Made by a program: the position numbers and the translations under genes
Source: Echria macrotheca
Taxonomy: Eukaryota; Ascomycota; Sordariomycetes; Sordariales; Schizotheciaceae
NCBI GenBank assembly: GCA_030411725.1
Contig: MU839837.1
Span: 992,001-1,056,000, forward strand
DNA length: 64,000 bases
Direction of reading: 5' to 3'
Shown here: piece after piece, positions 21,205 through 32,242 of the stretch
How positions within the stretch are numbered: the first letter of the stretch is position 1
How the letters are laid out: every line of letters begins with the position of its first letter
The notes under the pieces: generated by a model
What the model was told of the DNA's origin: nothing
Database searches by the model: none
What the model saw: the letters and a program-made list of their open reading frames with translations, nothing else

Positions 21205-22398
21205 TGTGTACACTGTGCTGAATGAAAAGTGCGATGAAGAGGAGAACTGAGTCAGACCGAAACGTGTCGGCAGCAAACGTCTTTTGTACGCGTCGACCGC
21301 GTCTTTGCTTTTTCTTCTTCACACGGCGCGTTTTCCCCACCCGAGCTGACCCCTTGCGACCCAGACATCGAATGGGCTGCAGGCGGATGAGGTCACTGGA
21401 CCAGCAAACACGCGCAACTGGCAGGGGAAATCAAACCCCTGCGACGTGACTGTTGACAAACGGGCAAACGCGGAAATTCCGGCTGATGCTCCTGACGTCA
21501 AATCTTCACCACCCGTCAGCAGATCTCGCGTCGTGGAGTCATCCCTAGGGATAATCAGTCTTGTCAATTTGTTGAAGTGCAGCCACTTGCGTCTCGTGGC
21601 AGTGGTGGTCCCACTGCGTTGGGTCCTGCCAAGGAATTCTCCGGTAACCCCTGGATCAAACAGGCCATTGTAAGCGACAGGGATAATCTCACTTGATAGT
21701 GGTAGAGTCGGCTCGGGGTGCTGGTGTACCCTTCGACCTTTGAAAGATTGTTGACTTGGTACAGCCAAATCACCAGTGCGGATTTTTAGTTAGATGGAAC
21801 GATGAAATCTAGAGATTGAACACCTGTCAGTTCGGAGCTTAAGTGGTACATCTCTTTTGCAGCAGGAACAGGGTATCTGACGCTAGCGAGGATCTGGGTG
21901 AGGACAAGTAACGAGCTACAGCGTACCTAACCATCTCTTCAGCATGGAACTGTAGGAAACTGACTACCTAGACACATACTCGACCTCAGGGACACTCGAA
22001 CTCAGGTACCCAGATAGATAGTAGATAGGTACCCTAGCATGAGCACCAGCCAACACCCTCTCCGGCTCCGAATCTTCAAGGGTGACATCAGATTCACGCT
22101 CTCTCAACGCCTCAGGCACGCACTCCAAAATGTGGACTCTATGTTTCGGGAACCCTGAGACAAATGGTTGAAAATCAGATTAAACTAATGATGCTCTTGA
22201 ATACACCGAAAGCGGACCTAAACTACCGCCCAGCAGAACAAATAACTACATGATTTTCTGGAGTGGATCAACACTCGTAACTCTCATCTAGAGACTTACA
22301 TACCAAATGACACCACCTGAATGATATATCTCCACAACTCCAATGCTTCCTCCAAATCGGCCGGGGATCAAAACCCTCATGACTTCATGTAGAAATCC
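21205..22398. other. Intergenic, no gene recognised
   Basis: About 1.2 kb. The left part is the promoter of the acidic-protein gene and the right part the 3' region of the Rieske-FAD gene. GATA-rich short repeats (GATAGATAGTAGATAGG) lie near 22013-22030. No gene is seen. Confidence 0.5.
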
Positions 22399-24469
22399 CT
22401 AGGCCGCCTGCGCAATCTCGCCCGACTTGTCCACCGGCGACAGATTCGCCTTCGCCGGTCCGCTGACGCAGATGCCCTCGCTCGAGAAGCGACTTCCATG
22501 AACAGGACAGTCGAAGCTCTTCTCAGCGGCATTCCAGCACACCACGCCCTTGAGATGTGGGCAGAGGGCACTGTACGTGAAGACCTCGCCGTTCTCGTCT
22601 TTATATACCGCGACCGGCTTCGATGTTTTCTGTGTGGATTAGAAAACTGCTTCCTCAGCTGTTCATAGATACTCACCGGATTCAGGACACCTCCACATCC
22701 CTTCCCGAGGTCCTCAATATCGGTGATGTCAGTCTGCAAGAATCGCTTGTACTGAGCGTTGATTTGCAAGTCATGTGATACCAAGGACGGCAAACTCTTG
22801 AGGATACTTCCGATCCGCTTGGGTGAGTAGAGCTTGGCCCACTTGTTCTCGACGCCGTCAATCTCATCCGAAATCAGTCGTCCAGCCAGCACACCATGCG
22901 TCAAGCCATCCCCAGAGTCGCCCGTCACAACGTAGATCTTGTCGTTGCCTTGATTCTTTCCAATGAAGGCCATGTAGTCAACCGGCTCGAAGATTTGTCC
23001 GCTCCACTTGTAGTCGATCCGCCCAGCCTGCGGGAATCGCTCGCGGGTCCAGGTTTCCAGTTCGTCAAACCGCGGGAGTGTGTCCTCCTGGCCCACCTTG
23101 TGGTCGCAGCCGCCAACCACCATGTAATCATCCTGGCTATCGCAGGTGGTAAGACGTACGTACTTGTACTCTTCCGCATTATCATACAACAAGCAGTCCT
23201 CGACGCTCCCACGAGGCACCCGAACGGCGATGCAGTAGGTCCGGTAGAACTCGAGCTGGGTGATGATGCTGAGTTTCTGGAGGGGGACACAGGTGGCCTG
23301 AACGGCATGCTCTGCTTTGACGGTATGTCCCGATTCCGTCTCGATGAGAACAGATTTGTGGCCCATTCCCAGAAGTTCGACGCCCTTCTCCTCGACCGAC
23401 ATGACACGTGTATGGGTGTAGCATTGGAAGTTGGGCTGCTTCGCGAGCCAGGAGAGTAAACCGGCAAGATATTTGGTCGGGTGGAACGAAGCCTGGTTGT
23501 CCGCTACCAAACCTCCGCGTTGGTTGACCTTGCCGTTCCATCCTCTGACTGTGAGATTATCCTGTGGTCGTCAGTGAGCCTTCCCAGAGCGGAGCCGAGG
23601 AAAACCTACATCAAATCGTGTCTCCATTCCGATCTTCTTCTGCATCTCCGCTTCCTCCTTCAGTTCCTGGATTTCCTCGTTGTGTTTGCCCTCTCCAACC
23701 GGATACTGGCTAACATTATACGCCGGCAAGCGCCGATACTCGCAATCAATGCCCAGCTCCTTGCTGATCTCGCCGATGCGATCTCGGGCCCAGGCATGAC
23801 TCTCGGCTGCCAGCTTCGCGCCGTCCTTGCCATGTTTCTTGACGATCTCGAGATATCCGTCGTCCAAGTCGTTTGTCAGGTGACCGCTAGTCCGACCCGT
23901 CTCGCCCGACAAAACATCTCGAGCCTCGAGAAGGACAACTTCTTTTCCTCGACGAACCAGCTCGTAAGCGGTCGAAATGCCCGCGATGCCACTTCCAATT
24001 ATGCAAACATCGGTCGTGAGGTCCTTGTCGAGAGCAGAGAACTTGGGAAGGGCCGAGAATGGTTGGAGATGGACCCAGACGGGATCGGTGGCCCCGGACG
24101 TGGCCATCGTGTGCTTGTTGTCGGCAGGCATCGTGGAGCTGTTTCTACAAAAATGTCAGTCCGGTGGTGAGATAACCCACGCGGCCGCGTCGGGATAACC
24201 CGCTGGGATAACACTGAAGCTAACACTTACCTCGACGGAACGGTCCGGGATTTTGCTAAAATGGCCCTCAAGCTCGATGTTGCAGGCGTAGACTGCTTCG
24301 TCGATCGCGACGCCGACAAATTGGCAAGTGTTCGTCTGGAGATGTACTTGTAACTGGCCGAGGTGGTGACGTCACCAGTCGTCGCACGCTGGACAATGGG
24401 TTGAACTGGGAGAAAGCGACCCGAAAGAAGGAGTCTGGAATTGCGCGGACCAAAGCTCAGCAAGGACAT
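22399..24469 (-). CDS. Rieske [2Fe-2S] FAD-dependent oxidoreductase, probably mitochondrial
   Basis: Four exons (24469-24231, 24144-23610, 23561-22677, 22629-22399) join in phase to 629 residues. A DAO-type FAD domain follows the presequence, with the dinucleotide motif GSGIAG at about 130-135 and an ATG motif-like VVTGDSGDGLTHG near its end. The last exon adds a Rieske domain whose ligands are all present: CPH at C576/H578 and CPVH at C594/H597. The first exon is Arg/Ser/Thr-rich with almost no acidic residues, as expected for a mitochondrial presequence. It is spliced by a perfect GTAAGT/TTTGTAG intron (86 nt). A second start at 24131, MPADNKHTMATSG, just after that intron would yield a 545-residue form without it. 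The substrate is unknown; the electrons presumably pass between FAD and the Rieske centre. Confidence 0.88.
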
Positions 24470-24746
24470 TTTTCCAGCGGTCTCTGGTTTTTGGATGGGG
24501 GGCAGAGTTGCGGGCACCCGTTTATATGTTGCGCCTGCCGAGACAATTTCAGAAGTGATGACGGCATTGACGTTGATCACCAAAAGGCAGGTACGAAGGA
24601 ATCAGTGGAGCTGCTCAATCGGTTGCAACAATTCGATGCGGGGAAGGGGACGATTTCTAATTCTGCAACTGCAAACAGCAATCGAGCAGTCGTCTCAGAA
24701 GACAGGACCACTGCATCGTCCGACATCTACCTAATGACGCCCACAT

Positions 24747-25780
24747 CTAATAACTGCTGACCATGACCGACGCGCGGCCGCCATCGTTCAGCAGAATCAG
24801 GCCGTTGTTAAACGCGCCCGCACGGCTGGCCAAATACAAAATTGTGCCCCCCATCTCCTCGTCACCTCCGAATCGCCTGGCGGGGATGAAGGAAGGGTTC
24901 TCGGGGGTCTCCGTCCCTGGGTCCCGGTCTGCCGTGAGCCCGGAAGCAAGGACCGACGGGAAGACTAGAATCATGTCAGCGCTATTCTGATCGACAACTG
25001 AGTAGAGACACGTGGGAACTTACGACCCGGTGCCAAGGCATTGGCCCGAATGCCATGTCCAGCAAGCGCAGTGGCGGCCTGCTTGGTCAGATGCATGATG
25101 GCCACCTTGCTTGCCGCATACGAAGGTGACGAAAACGGGTGTCGACTGTACGCGGCCACGCTGCTGGTGAAGATGACCTGGCTCTGGATGGACGGCACAT
25201 CGCTGCCAGCCTTGAGGGGGGCGCCAAATCCGCCCTTGAGAGCGTTCTTGTTTCCGGCATCGAGCAGCTCGAGGAAAGCAGCCATGGTGAAGAAGGCGGC
25301 TGTGGTGTTGACGTGCATCCCATATGTCATGTCATCCATCGAGTGCTCAGTAAACAGCGTCTGGCGCAGCTCGGACACGCTTGCCTTGGGATTCCAATGG
25401 GCCTTGGACCCAAGGACACCCGAATTCGCGATAACGAGGTTGACAAAGCCAACTTCCTTGGCAACTCGGTCGACGGCGGCTTGGATGGAGTCCTTGGACG
25501 TCACATCGCACTGCACTGGAATGAGAATATCAGGGTTCTCTTTGGCAGCTTCCTCGAGGACGTCCATCCGTCGCCCGAGGATGTATACCTTTGCAGCGCC
25601 GTTGGCGGCAAGGGCACGCGACATCATCAGACCGATGCCTGCAATTTCGGATTGTTAGCGACGACATGAGCTGGCAGTTCAAGGCAACAACTTACCGGTG
25701 CCACCGCCAGTGATGACGGCGACCATGCCATCGACGCGCATGATGTTATCGGCTTTGAGATTGGGCACGGCGGAAGACAT
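24747..25780 (-). CDS. Short-chain dehydrogenase/reductase
   Basis: Three exons (25780-25696, 25638-25024, 24964-24747) with introns of 57 and 59 nt give 305 residues. Classical SDR marks are all present: TGGGTGIG at 24-31 (cofactor binding, interrupted by intron 1), NSG at 100-102 replacing the usual NAG, the catalytic Ser region FTSSVAAYSR near 185-194 and YAASK with Y202 and K206. The APG...FPSVLASGL stretch after the active site spans intron 2, which confirms the junction. The C-terminus has the usual GGTILYLAS and LNDGG segments. NADP preference is not decidable by eye. The gene is tandem with the Rieske-FAD gene on the same strand, but a shared pathway is not implied by sequence. The longer in-frame start at 25870 adds residues unlike SDRs. 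Confidence 0.9.
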
Positions 25781-27559
25781 CGTGATTTTGGACGGTTTGT
25801 CGAAGCTGAGCGGGGTTTCAAGGTGGAGCGAGGATTGAAGTTGGATGACAGATGCAACACAACGTGGCACGACGTGATACTTATAGCCGTCAATGGCCCT
25901 GTTTCCACTTTCTGTCGGGTCCCGAAGTTTTCGGCTTTACGGTCGACGGCAGCAAGTCGACAAAATGGCGCTGCGGCCTGACGTAAATCGGGCGGCGTGG
26001 GGTTTCCCGGAACCGGACCCTTTTTGGCCAAGACCCGGATGCAAACCGGGAGTTGCACCAGCAGAATCCGGCAGTCCTTGCTCCTTCCGATCCTGCAGCA
26101 AAAAACGCGAAACTGACTGGTGAACCATTCTCGCTGCGTCTCGATTGCAGCTCGTAACGCCGAGCTCAGTTTGGGGTTACCGGAGAGAAACGGATAAGAA
26201 ACGCTATGTCCGTAATATCCGTGGAACGACACACAGCTCATAACATCAACGATGAGTACTTTCCGGTTGAAGCAGCCAAGCTTACATCGCTCTGTGAAGC
26301 CGACTCCGTCTGTGAATTCCGGATGCACGTGGATGCGGATTGTTTCCAGGTGGAGATCACAGTCAGAAAGTCTCATCAGGAGAACAGGAAGCGGATACAG
26401 CCCGAGGCAATGATAGAAAGATGAGTGAGGTTACTATCTGCGCTTACTAACGTTTATCAACGCAGGGCTAGCGTCAGAGAGCAGCTTTTTGGGATAAAAA
26501 GTAGAGTATTCCCCACCCGCTCGTTAACAAACTGACTCAAGAGGAACGGTGTCTGGCAATACTGAAGGTTCAGCATGGTGAGCAAACGCGGAAATGCCGT
26601 TAATCAGCAACCAATAGCGCTTCTCTGCATTATGTAGGACCGTCCCGCAGTGAGGGGTAACTGCTTCCTGCTACGAATTCGGACTAATGCGTCCTGACGG
26701 TTACCCAAGATACCTTGGATACCTGAGTAACCCCTCAGTCCGTGTTCAACACCAAAACGGAGTCACGATACTCTCTGCGCAATGTACGGAATTGCTTCCG
26801 TGACGACCACAGCTTTTACTGGGTGGCGTCACGAATTCTTGGAAATATTGCTCCTCGACTTGCTCAAGTTGCCTCCGTGCCGCAACAGGACACCCACCTC
26901 CCTCCCACCAAATCCTTCGGCATTCCGCTCAAGTGCGCAATCCCACATTCCCACTCACCGTTGATGGCCCAGGGGGGCACGTCAAGGGCACCTAAGCAAA
27001 CATTTGCCGCATTCATGACGGGATGAAGTGGTCCAGCTGGCTGAATCACGTGTCCACGTACTCGCATCGAGTTGAAGGGAGCATGCTCATGCATTGAGCC
27101 ACATCCATCAAAAAAACCCAGCCATAGGCATCCCAGGCAGCCATCAGGCTCCAGCACCAATCACATCCGCTTCCCGGAAGCGGGTGAGCAGAGGGATGGA
27201 AACGAAGTAAAGGGCCCACAATACACGTACAGAAAAGATCGATGACAGTGGTGGTCGTCGTCCACCCCTGTTCACAGACCCCTGTCCACCTCGAAGTAGA
27301 CCCCTGTCCAAAACCCAGCCAGACCCCGGCCATTCTTACCTACATACACTTTTGTGGGTCGACTGTGGTGGATGCATTCTGCCGCGGGCGCAGCCCACTG
27401 CCTTGCGACGCCTTATTACGTCTATCACTTGGAGAACGACGTCTATATAAAGTCGCGGCCATGGCAAGACAAATCTCATCAGAATCAGAGTTGGACTTGA
27501 GATTACCTCTTCAGATTCACCAGCAGAGACAAAAACACATCTGAGCAACCACCAGCATC
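25781..27559. other. Divergent intergenic region
   Basis: About 1.8 kb between the divergent SDR and AAA ATPase genes. It contains only short, uncharacteristic frames and the TATA box listed at 27444. No gene is recognised. Confidence 0.5.
27444..27451 (+). promoter_or_regulatory. TATA box of the AAA ATPase gene
   Basis: TATATAAA, 116 nt upstream of the ATG at 27560, in a suitable position for a leader of about 85 nt. Confidence 0.6.
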
Positions 27560-29164
27560 ATGTCGTCGTCGACCCCCGCCTTCTCCCACTTCCTAGAGCG
27601 CACGACCAAGGACCGCGTGGGCACCGACATCGCCATCCAAGCCGCATTGGCCAGCATCCACCCAGACCGACACATCACGCGCATCCTCGCCTCGCAGTGC
27701 GACCTCCTCGGCTTCGCAGAGGCCGGCCTCGCCACGTCCAAGGTCGACCTCTCGCATGGCTTCGACGCCGCGCGCCGCTACAGCGCGCCCAAGCTGGGCC
27801 AAAGCAACCGCGAGGACAAGATCTCCGACGACGTGCGCTTCGCCGCGTGGGACTTTGTCTACGACGACACCTCGTTTCTCGTGTACGAGGTGTCGTTCCA
27901 CGACTACTTCTTCGGCCGCCTGTGGCGCTGGCTCTACATCCTCACGCCGTCTGAGATCTCATCCCAGGCCGACGCCGAGGGGCACCACCCCGTCACGGAC
28001 AAGTTGATCCGCGCCGCGGGCCGGTGGACCAAGGCGACGCACGACGAGATCTGGGTGTTCGACGACCAGCAGTGGAAGAAGGACAAGGAGCTGTGGAAGA
28101 GCGTGCAGGGCGCGTCGTGGGACGATGTCGTGCTGGACGAGCGCATCAAGACGTCGCTGCTGCACGACGTCGAGACCTTCTTCGACAACCGCGAGCTGTA
28201 CCGCGCCATGAAGGTGCCCTGGAAGCGCGGGGTTATTTTTCATGGCGTGCCGGGCAACGGCAAGACTGTCTCGCTCAAGGCGCTGATCAACTCGCTCGGC
28301 GCCAGGGACCCGCCCGTGCCGGCTATGTACGTCAAGTCGCTGGATGGGTGTTCGGGCCCAAAAGTGTCGATGCAACGCATCTTCTCCAAGGCGCGCATCG
28401 TCGCGCCGTGTCTGTTGATCTTTGAGGATCTGGACAGCCTGGTCGAGGACAAGACGCGGAGTTATTTTCTCAACGAGGTGGACGGGCTGGATTCGAACGA
28501 GGGGATTTTGATGATTGGCTCGACGAATCACCTGGGAGCGCTGGATCCGGCCATCACGAAGCGTCCGAGCCGGTTCGATCGCAAGTACCACTTCAAGGTG
28601 CCGGACGAGACGGCGCGGGTTGCCTATTGTCGGTTCTGGCAGAAGAAGCTGGACGGGTCGGCCATGGTCGAGTTCCCCGATGAGATCTGTGGGGTCATTG
28701 CCAAGCTCACCGACGGCTTCAGCTTTGCGTACATCAAGGAGCTGTTTATCACGTCGCTCTTGGCCGTTGCGCGTCGGCATCAGCAGGACGGAGAGGGCTA
28801 TCAGGATGAAGACAGCGATAGCAGTTCCAACTCGGGCGTGGTTGTGGACAAGTCGTCTGTCCCGGAGGATGACAAGACGGGTGGTGACAAGAAAGAAAAG
28901 ACGGAAGAGGAAAAGAAGAAGGAGGAAGAGCAGAAAAAGAAGGAAGACGAGAAGAAGAACAAGCCCAAGCGGGTCATGCCTGAGGTCGAGATCCCCGACT
29001 CGCTCAAGGGCAGCGTTTTTATGGAATGTGTCCTGGCCGAGGCCAAGTTGCTGTGGGAACAGATGGACAACTCGGAGGAGGAGGCCATCAAGCTGAAGAA
29101 GGCGGCGGCCACGTGCTCGCCGAATACTATCAGCTATGCCCGTTACGCGGGCGATGACGACTAG
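27560..29164 (+). CDS. AAA-family ATPase
   Basis: An intronless 534-residue protein. The AAA module has Walker A GVPGNGKT at 219-226, Walker B CLLIFED at 274-280, sensor-1 IGSTNH at 309-314 and an arginine-finger-like RPSRFDR at 325-331. The N-terminal 200 residues are not a known domain to me; they contain a YDDTSFLVYEV stretch seen in a group of fungal AAA proteins. A charged low-complexity segment rich in Glu and Lys (about 430-475) interrupts the C-terminal part, with a helical end after it. The absence of an N-terminal membrane span argues against a BCS1-type mitochondrial translocase. Likely role: protein remodelling in cytosol or nucleus, partner unknown. The start is supported by the TATA box 116 nt upstream. 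Confidence 0.88.
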   Translation: MSSSTPAFSHFLERTTKDRVGTDIAIQAALASIHPDRHITRILASQCDLLGFAEAGLATSKVDLSHGFDAARRYSAPKLGQSNREDKISDDVRFAAWDFVYDDTSFLVYEVSFHDYFFGRLWRWLYILTPSEISSQADAEGHHPVTDKLIRAAGRWTKATHDEIWVFDDQQWKKDKELWKSVQGASWDDVVLDERIKTSLLHDVETFFDNRELYRAMKVPWKRGVIFHGVPGNGKTVSLKALINSLGARDPPVPAMYVKSLDGCSGPKVSMQRIFSKARIVAPCLLIFEDLDSLVEDKTRSYFLNEVDGLDSNEGILMIGSTNHLGALDPAITKRPSRFDRKYHFKVPDETARVAYCRFWQKKLDGSAMVEFPDEICGVIAKLTDGFSFAYIKELFITSLLAVARRHQQDGEGYQDEDSDSSSNSGVVVDKSSVPEDDKTGGDKKEKTEEEKKKEEEQKKKEDEKKNKPKRVMPEVEIPDSLKGSVFMECVLAEAKLLWEQMDNSEEEAIKLKKAAATCSPNTISYARYAGDDD

Positions 29165-29978
29165 GTATTGGGCGGATATTTGTCTCCCATTGTCAGATGC
29201 GATCCGTTGTTTTGTGCGACCAATCTGGACACACGAAATTTTCTTTTTCGTACTTCCCTTACGTGGGAGCTGCTTCTTTTCCGCGAGACATCTGTTTCTG
29301 TGGGCGCCAAGGGTCATTGAGAGAATGTCTTGTCGTTGGATTCAAGTTAGGTAGGTAAGGATCCGAGTAGGTATGGTACATGTAGGATACTTCTTGGCTG
29401 GTGTTTATGATTCTCTTTTAAATTAGCGAGGCAGAGACACCAGCACCGCAGCATTGGCAAAAGAACAAGAGATTAAGGGACTCTGAAAATTGATTGCAAT
29501 TGAGTTGACCCTAAAGGCAGAGGAATAAAGGGGTGCGGTTTGGGGCTCTGTTGCTGGAACAATGAACCAACCTAATTGATGGGACGAGACTCGTATTACG
29601 CCGCAAGCCCGTAGACTTTCGAAAACAGGCCGGTTCTGGGACCTGGATTCTTCCGGCCTAATCGAGTGATGCCGCTTTTAAATAGTGGATGAAGGGCGTA
29701 ATTATTTCCCCAGTGCTAATTCCCCGCTATAAGACTCGCCTTGAGTGCTGGTAAATTGTGTGCTGCGGGTCTTTTGATCGACGCTCCTGCCTTCGTTGCC
29801 TGCTCCCAACAAGCCGCGTCACATGGCAAGGCACGGTTGCTCCTGCCGCAATTTGAACGGTCGCGCCGTGAAATTTGGGGATTTCTCAAGTTACAAAATA
29901 TCGCTACCAAGATTCCCAGACCTGGCAGACCAGAACAGCTCAATCACCTACGCCACAACAGAAGATCAGGTACACAAC
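29165..29978. other. Intergenic with TATA-like element
   Basis: About 0.8 kb. A TATAAG lies at 29728-29733, 251 nt before the next ATG. The frame of the downstream gene is open upstream, with an earlier ATG near 29823, so a longer N-terminus is possible. No other gene is seen. Confidence 0.45.
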
Positions 29979-30710
29979 ATGTCCAGTACGCAAAACGAAG
30001 ACGATGAACGGCACAAGCGGCAAAAGAAGAGATTTCTCGACGAGATTTCCGCGAGTCGCCTCGCCCAGTGGGGCTTCACCCTCTTCCGCACGGCCTACGG
30101 CGACGAGACCCACGCGGCCTTCGCGTCGCTGCTCGAGGCCCTGCACGCGGGCGTCCGCAAGACCATCATGTTCCGGGCTGGCCCCGGCACGTTCGATGAC
30201 CCCGACAAGGAGCCGGACGCCGAGCTGGTGGAGCTGTGTGAGCGGGCCGTCGACATGTTCCACATCCGCGTCGAGGACGATAGGACTGCGCTCGAGGGGG
30301 CGAGTCTCGAGCAGCTGCGTGATATTGTGCGCGAGGTGGAGGATGACGAGCTGGCGCGGGAGCGCGAGCAAGAGGAGGCTGGGTTGTCGGGGGACATGGA
30401 GAGGCGGCACTTGCGGCTCGGGGAGAAGAGGGTGTTTTTGGTTGCGGATGAGGAGGTGCTGCGGGCTGTGCAAGAGGCAAAAACTGCAGGCCGGCGGCAG
30501 CCCTGGGTCAGGGTTGTGGATGTGGATTACGAGGCGAACGAGCACAGGGGTAACCGGCGGATGCCACAGTATTACTGGGGGTGGATGTTGGCAAGCACGG
30601 ACAGGATGCATCGGCTGTGGGAGGATCTTGATGCGCTGAGCCTGTTGGAGATAGCTCCGGGGAGGTTTGAGAGTGATTCAGGGCCGGTCAAGATTTGGGA
30701 CGGACCCTGA
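29979..30710 (+). CDS. Hypothetical fungal protein
   Basis: An intronless frame of 243 residues from the ATG at 29979. It is strongly charged, with a basic start (HKRQKKRF). A segment ISASRLAQWGFTLFRTAYGDETHAAF follows that I recall from a large uncharacterised fungal family with a W-x-hydrophobic-x-Arg-Thr-x-Tyr opening. It also has an acidic helical middle (DIVREVEDDELAREREQEEAG) and a C-terminal YYWGWMLAS. No signal peptide or membrane span is seen. Function unknown. The frame remains open upstream to 29796 and an ATG near 29823 is possible, but the start chosen gives a cleaner N-terminus. The flanking genes on the same strand are also intronless. Confidence 0.7.
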   Translation: MSSTQNEDDERHKRQKKRFLDEISASRLAQWGFTLFRTAYGDETHAAFASLLEALHAGVRKTIMFRAGPGTFDDPDKEPDAELVELCERAVDMFHIRVEDDRTALEGASLEQLRDIVREVEDDELAREREQEEAGLSGDMERRHLRLGEKRVFLVADEEVLRAVQEAKTAGRRQPWVRVVDVDYEANEHRGNRRMPQYYWGWMLASTDRMHRLWEDLDALSLLEIAPGRFESDSGPVKIWDGP

Positions 30711-31624
30711 GAGACCAATCATGGAGTTGTCTAGGAAAAGAAGAATCTAGATTCGATAACTAAGACGTCATATCTGATATCGAGCAGCTTCCGAGGCACG
30801 TGCAACCACGGCGACCAGAAGATGGGTTGCAATAGCAATCCCAAGAGCATCAAGGAGTACGTCTGTAGCTAGGTGCTTTGGGTTGATGAATAAGGTCAAG
30901 GACCCGGACGAGATACACGTCCGTGTTCTTAGTTGTTTTTGCATTCATTTTTTGTTTGCTTTGATGCTTTTCTCCAGTCAAAGCCCTTACCTAGCTTCCT
31001 TTACCTGACTCTGAGTTTTTCAGCAATGTTCGCAGATAGCTTGTTTGGCTTGACGTGCTCTCGTGGCCGTTGCGTCCTATCGTTGGCCGATGGCCGTGTT
31101 TGCACACCTTCCAGTCTCAATTCATGAAAGGTTCGTCTGGCGTGCTTGGGTCACGTTGGGTACCGGAAAGGCCTGGTTGGGGAGATTGGGCCTACTTTTG
31201 ACGCCAATGGAAATATGTCCAGGGCGAAGTCAATGGACCCATAAAACGCCTGTGAGGAAGGGTGAACGGGTGGAAGGAAAGGACTTGGATGAAGATGTGG
31301 GTGGACCCAGAACAAGATATCTGTAATTCTCCCTTCCCGGTATCTATTTCTCAATCTCATTTTGGACAATGGGCTTTGTTCAATAAATTCCGAACCATAG
31401 AGTGAAGATCTCTTGAGAAGCAGACAAAGGACCGTTCCCATCACCTCTTTGTATACGACTTTCGCCACCGTAACAATCCTTATTGTATTGAAGCAACTAC
31501 AATCGGACAATGTCGAGTTCAGAAAATATTTAAACCTTGAAACCACCTAGGTTTTTACCATTATCATCATCATCACCACACCAATCCGGAGCATTAGACT
31601 CACTAACCATACAAAGCAGTCAAA
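30711..31624. other. Intergenic, no gene recognised
   Basis: About 0.9 kb with only short frames. The right end, about 31550-31624, is rich in CA/TCA and resembles a leader. Confidence 0.5.
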
Positions 31625-32242
31625 ATGCCTCCCTTTGGCAGGCAACTCGAACTGGTGGCCGTCGTGCACAGTCAGCACGCGGATATCAGCAAGGCGCGCG
31701 GCGAACGGGCAGAAAAGGCACTGCGAAAACTCCGCCACCACCTTCGCTGGTTCCTAGCCGAGCTCGTCCTCATCGAGCGCAACATGCCCCGGTTCCAGCT
31801 GGACCCCATCCGGCGTCCGGTACAGGCCCTGGTGCAGGAGAACATGCGGAGCGAGGCGCTCGAGAGCATCCGGTCTCTGGAAAAGACGCGCATTAACCTT
31901 TGTGTGTCCTTCTGGAGGGAGGCCGTCGACCTCGAGGCGTCCGGTTTCCGACACACGCTCTGGAGGTTCTTCGGCTTGGACGACCGGGTGATGGTGCAGC
32001 CGAACACGCTGCGCACGGACAAGTCGGACCTGCTGGACGAGCTGGACGAGCGCGTCGAGCGCGGGGAGATGCGCCTGTTTCCGCTGCCCGAGGGCGGCGT
32101 CGTGGGTGATCTCAGCCTGGACTGCTGGGAGCTGACGCGTGCCGTGCGCGATGCGTTTAACAAGGTTGCTGGGTATCTCGGGCTCGAGGAGATGCCTGCT
32201 CATTCGCTTTATCATACCTGGCAGACTAGGAACAAGGACTGA
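31625..32242 (+). CDS. Hypothetical helical protein
   Basis: An intronless frame of 205 residues with an ATG preceded by CAAA, a good fungal start context. The composition is helical and charged, rich in Leu, Arg and Glu. It has Arg-rich early helices (KARGERAEKALRKLRHHLRW) and a later DKSDLLDELDERVERGEMR. No signal peptide, membrane segment or known motif. High GC at third positions supports coding. It is the third in a row of plus-strand intronless genes of unknown or broad function (27.5-32.2 kb). I do not recognise the family. Confidence 0.65.
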   Translation: MPPFGRQLELVAVVHSQHADISKARGERAEKALRKLRHHLRWFLAELVLIERNMPRFQLDPIRRPVQALVQENMRSEALESIRSLEKTRINLCVSFWREAVDLEASGFRHTLWRFFGLDDRVMVQPNTLRTDKSDLLDELDERVERGEMRLFPLPEGGVVGDLSLDCWELTRAVRDAFNKVAGYLGLEEMPAHSLYHTWQTRNKD

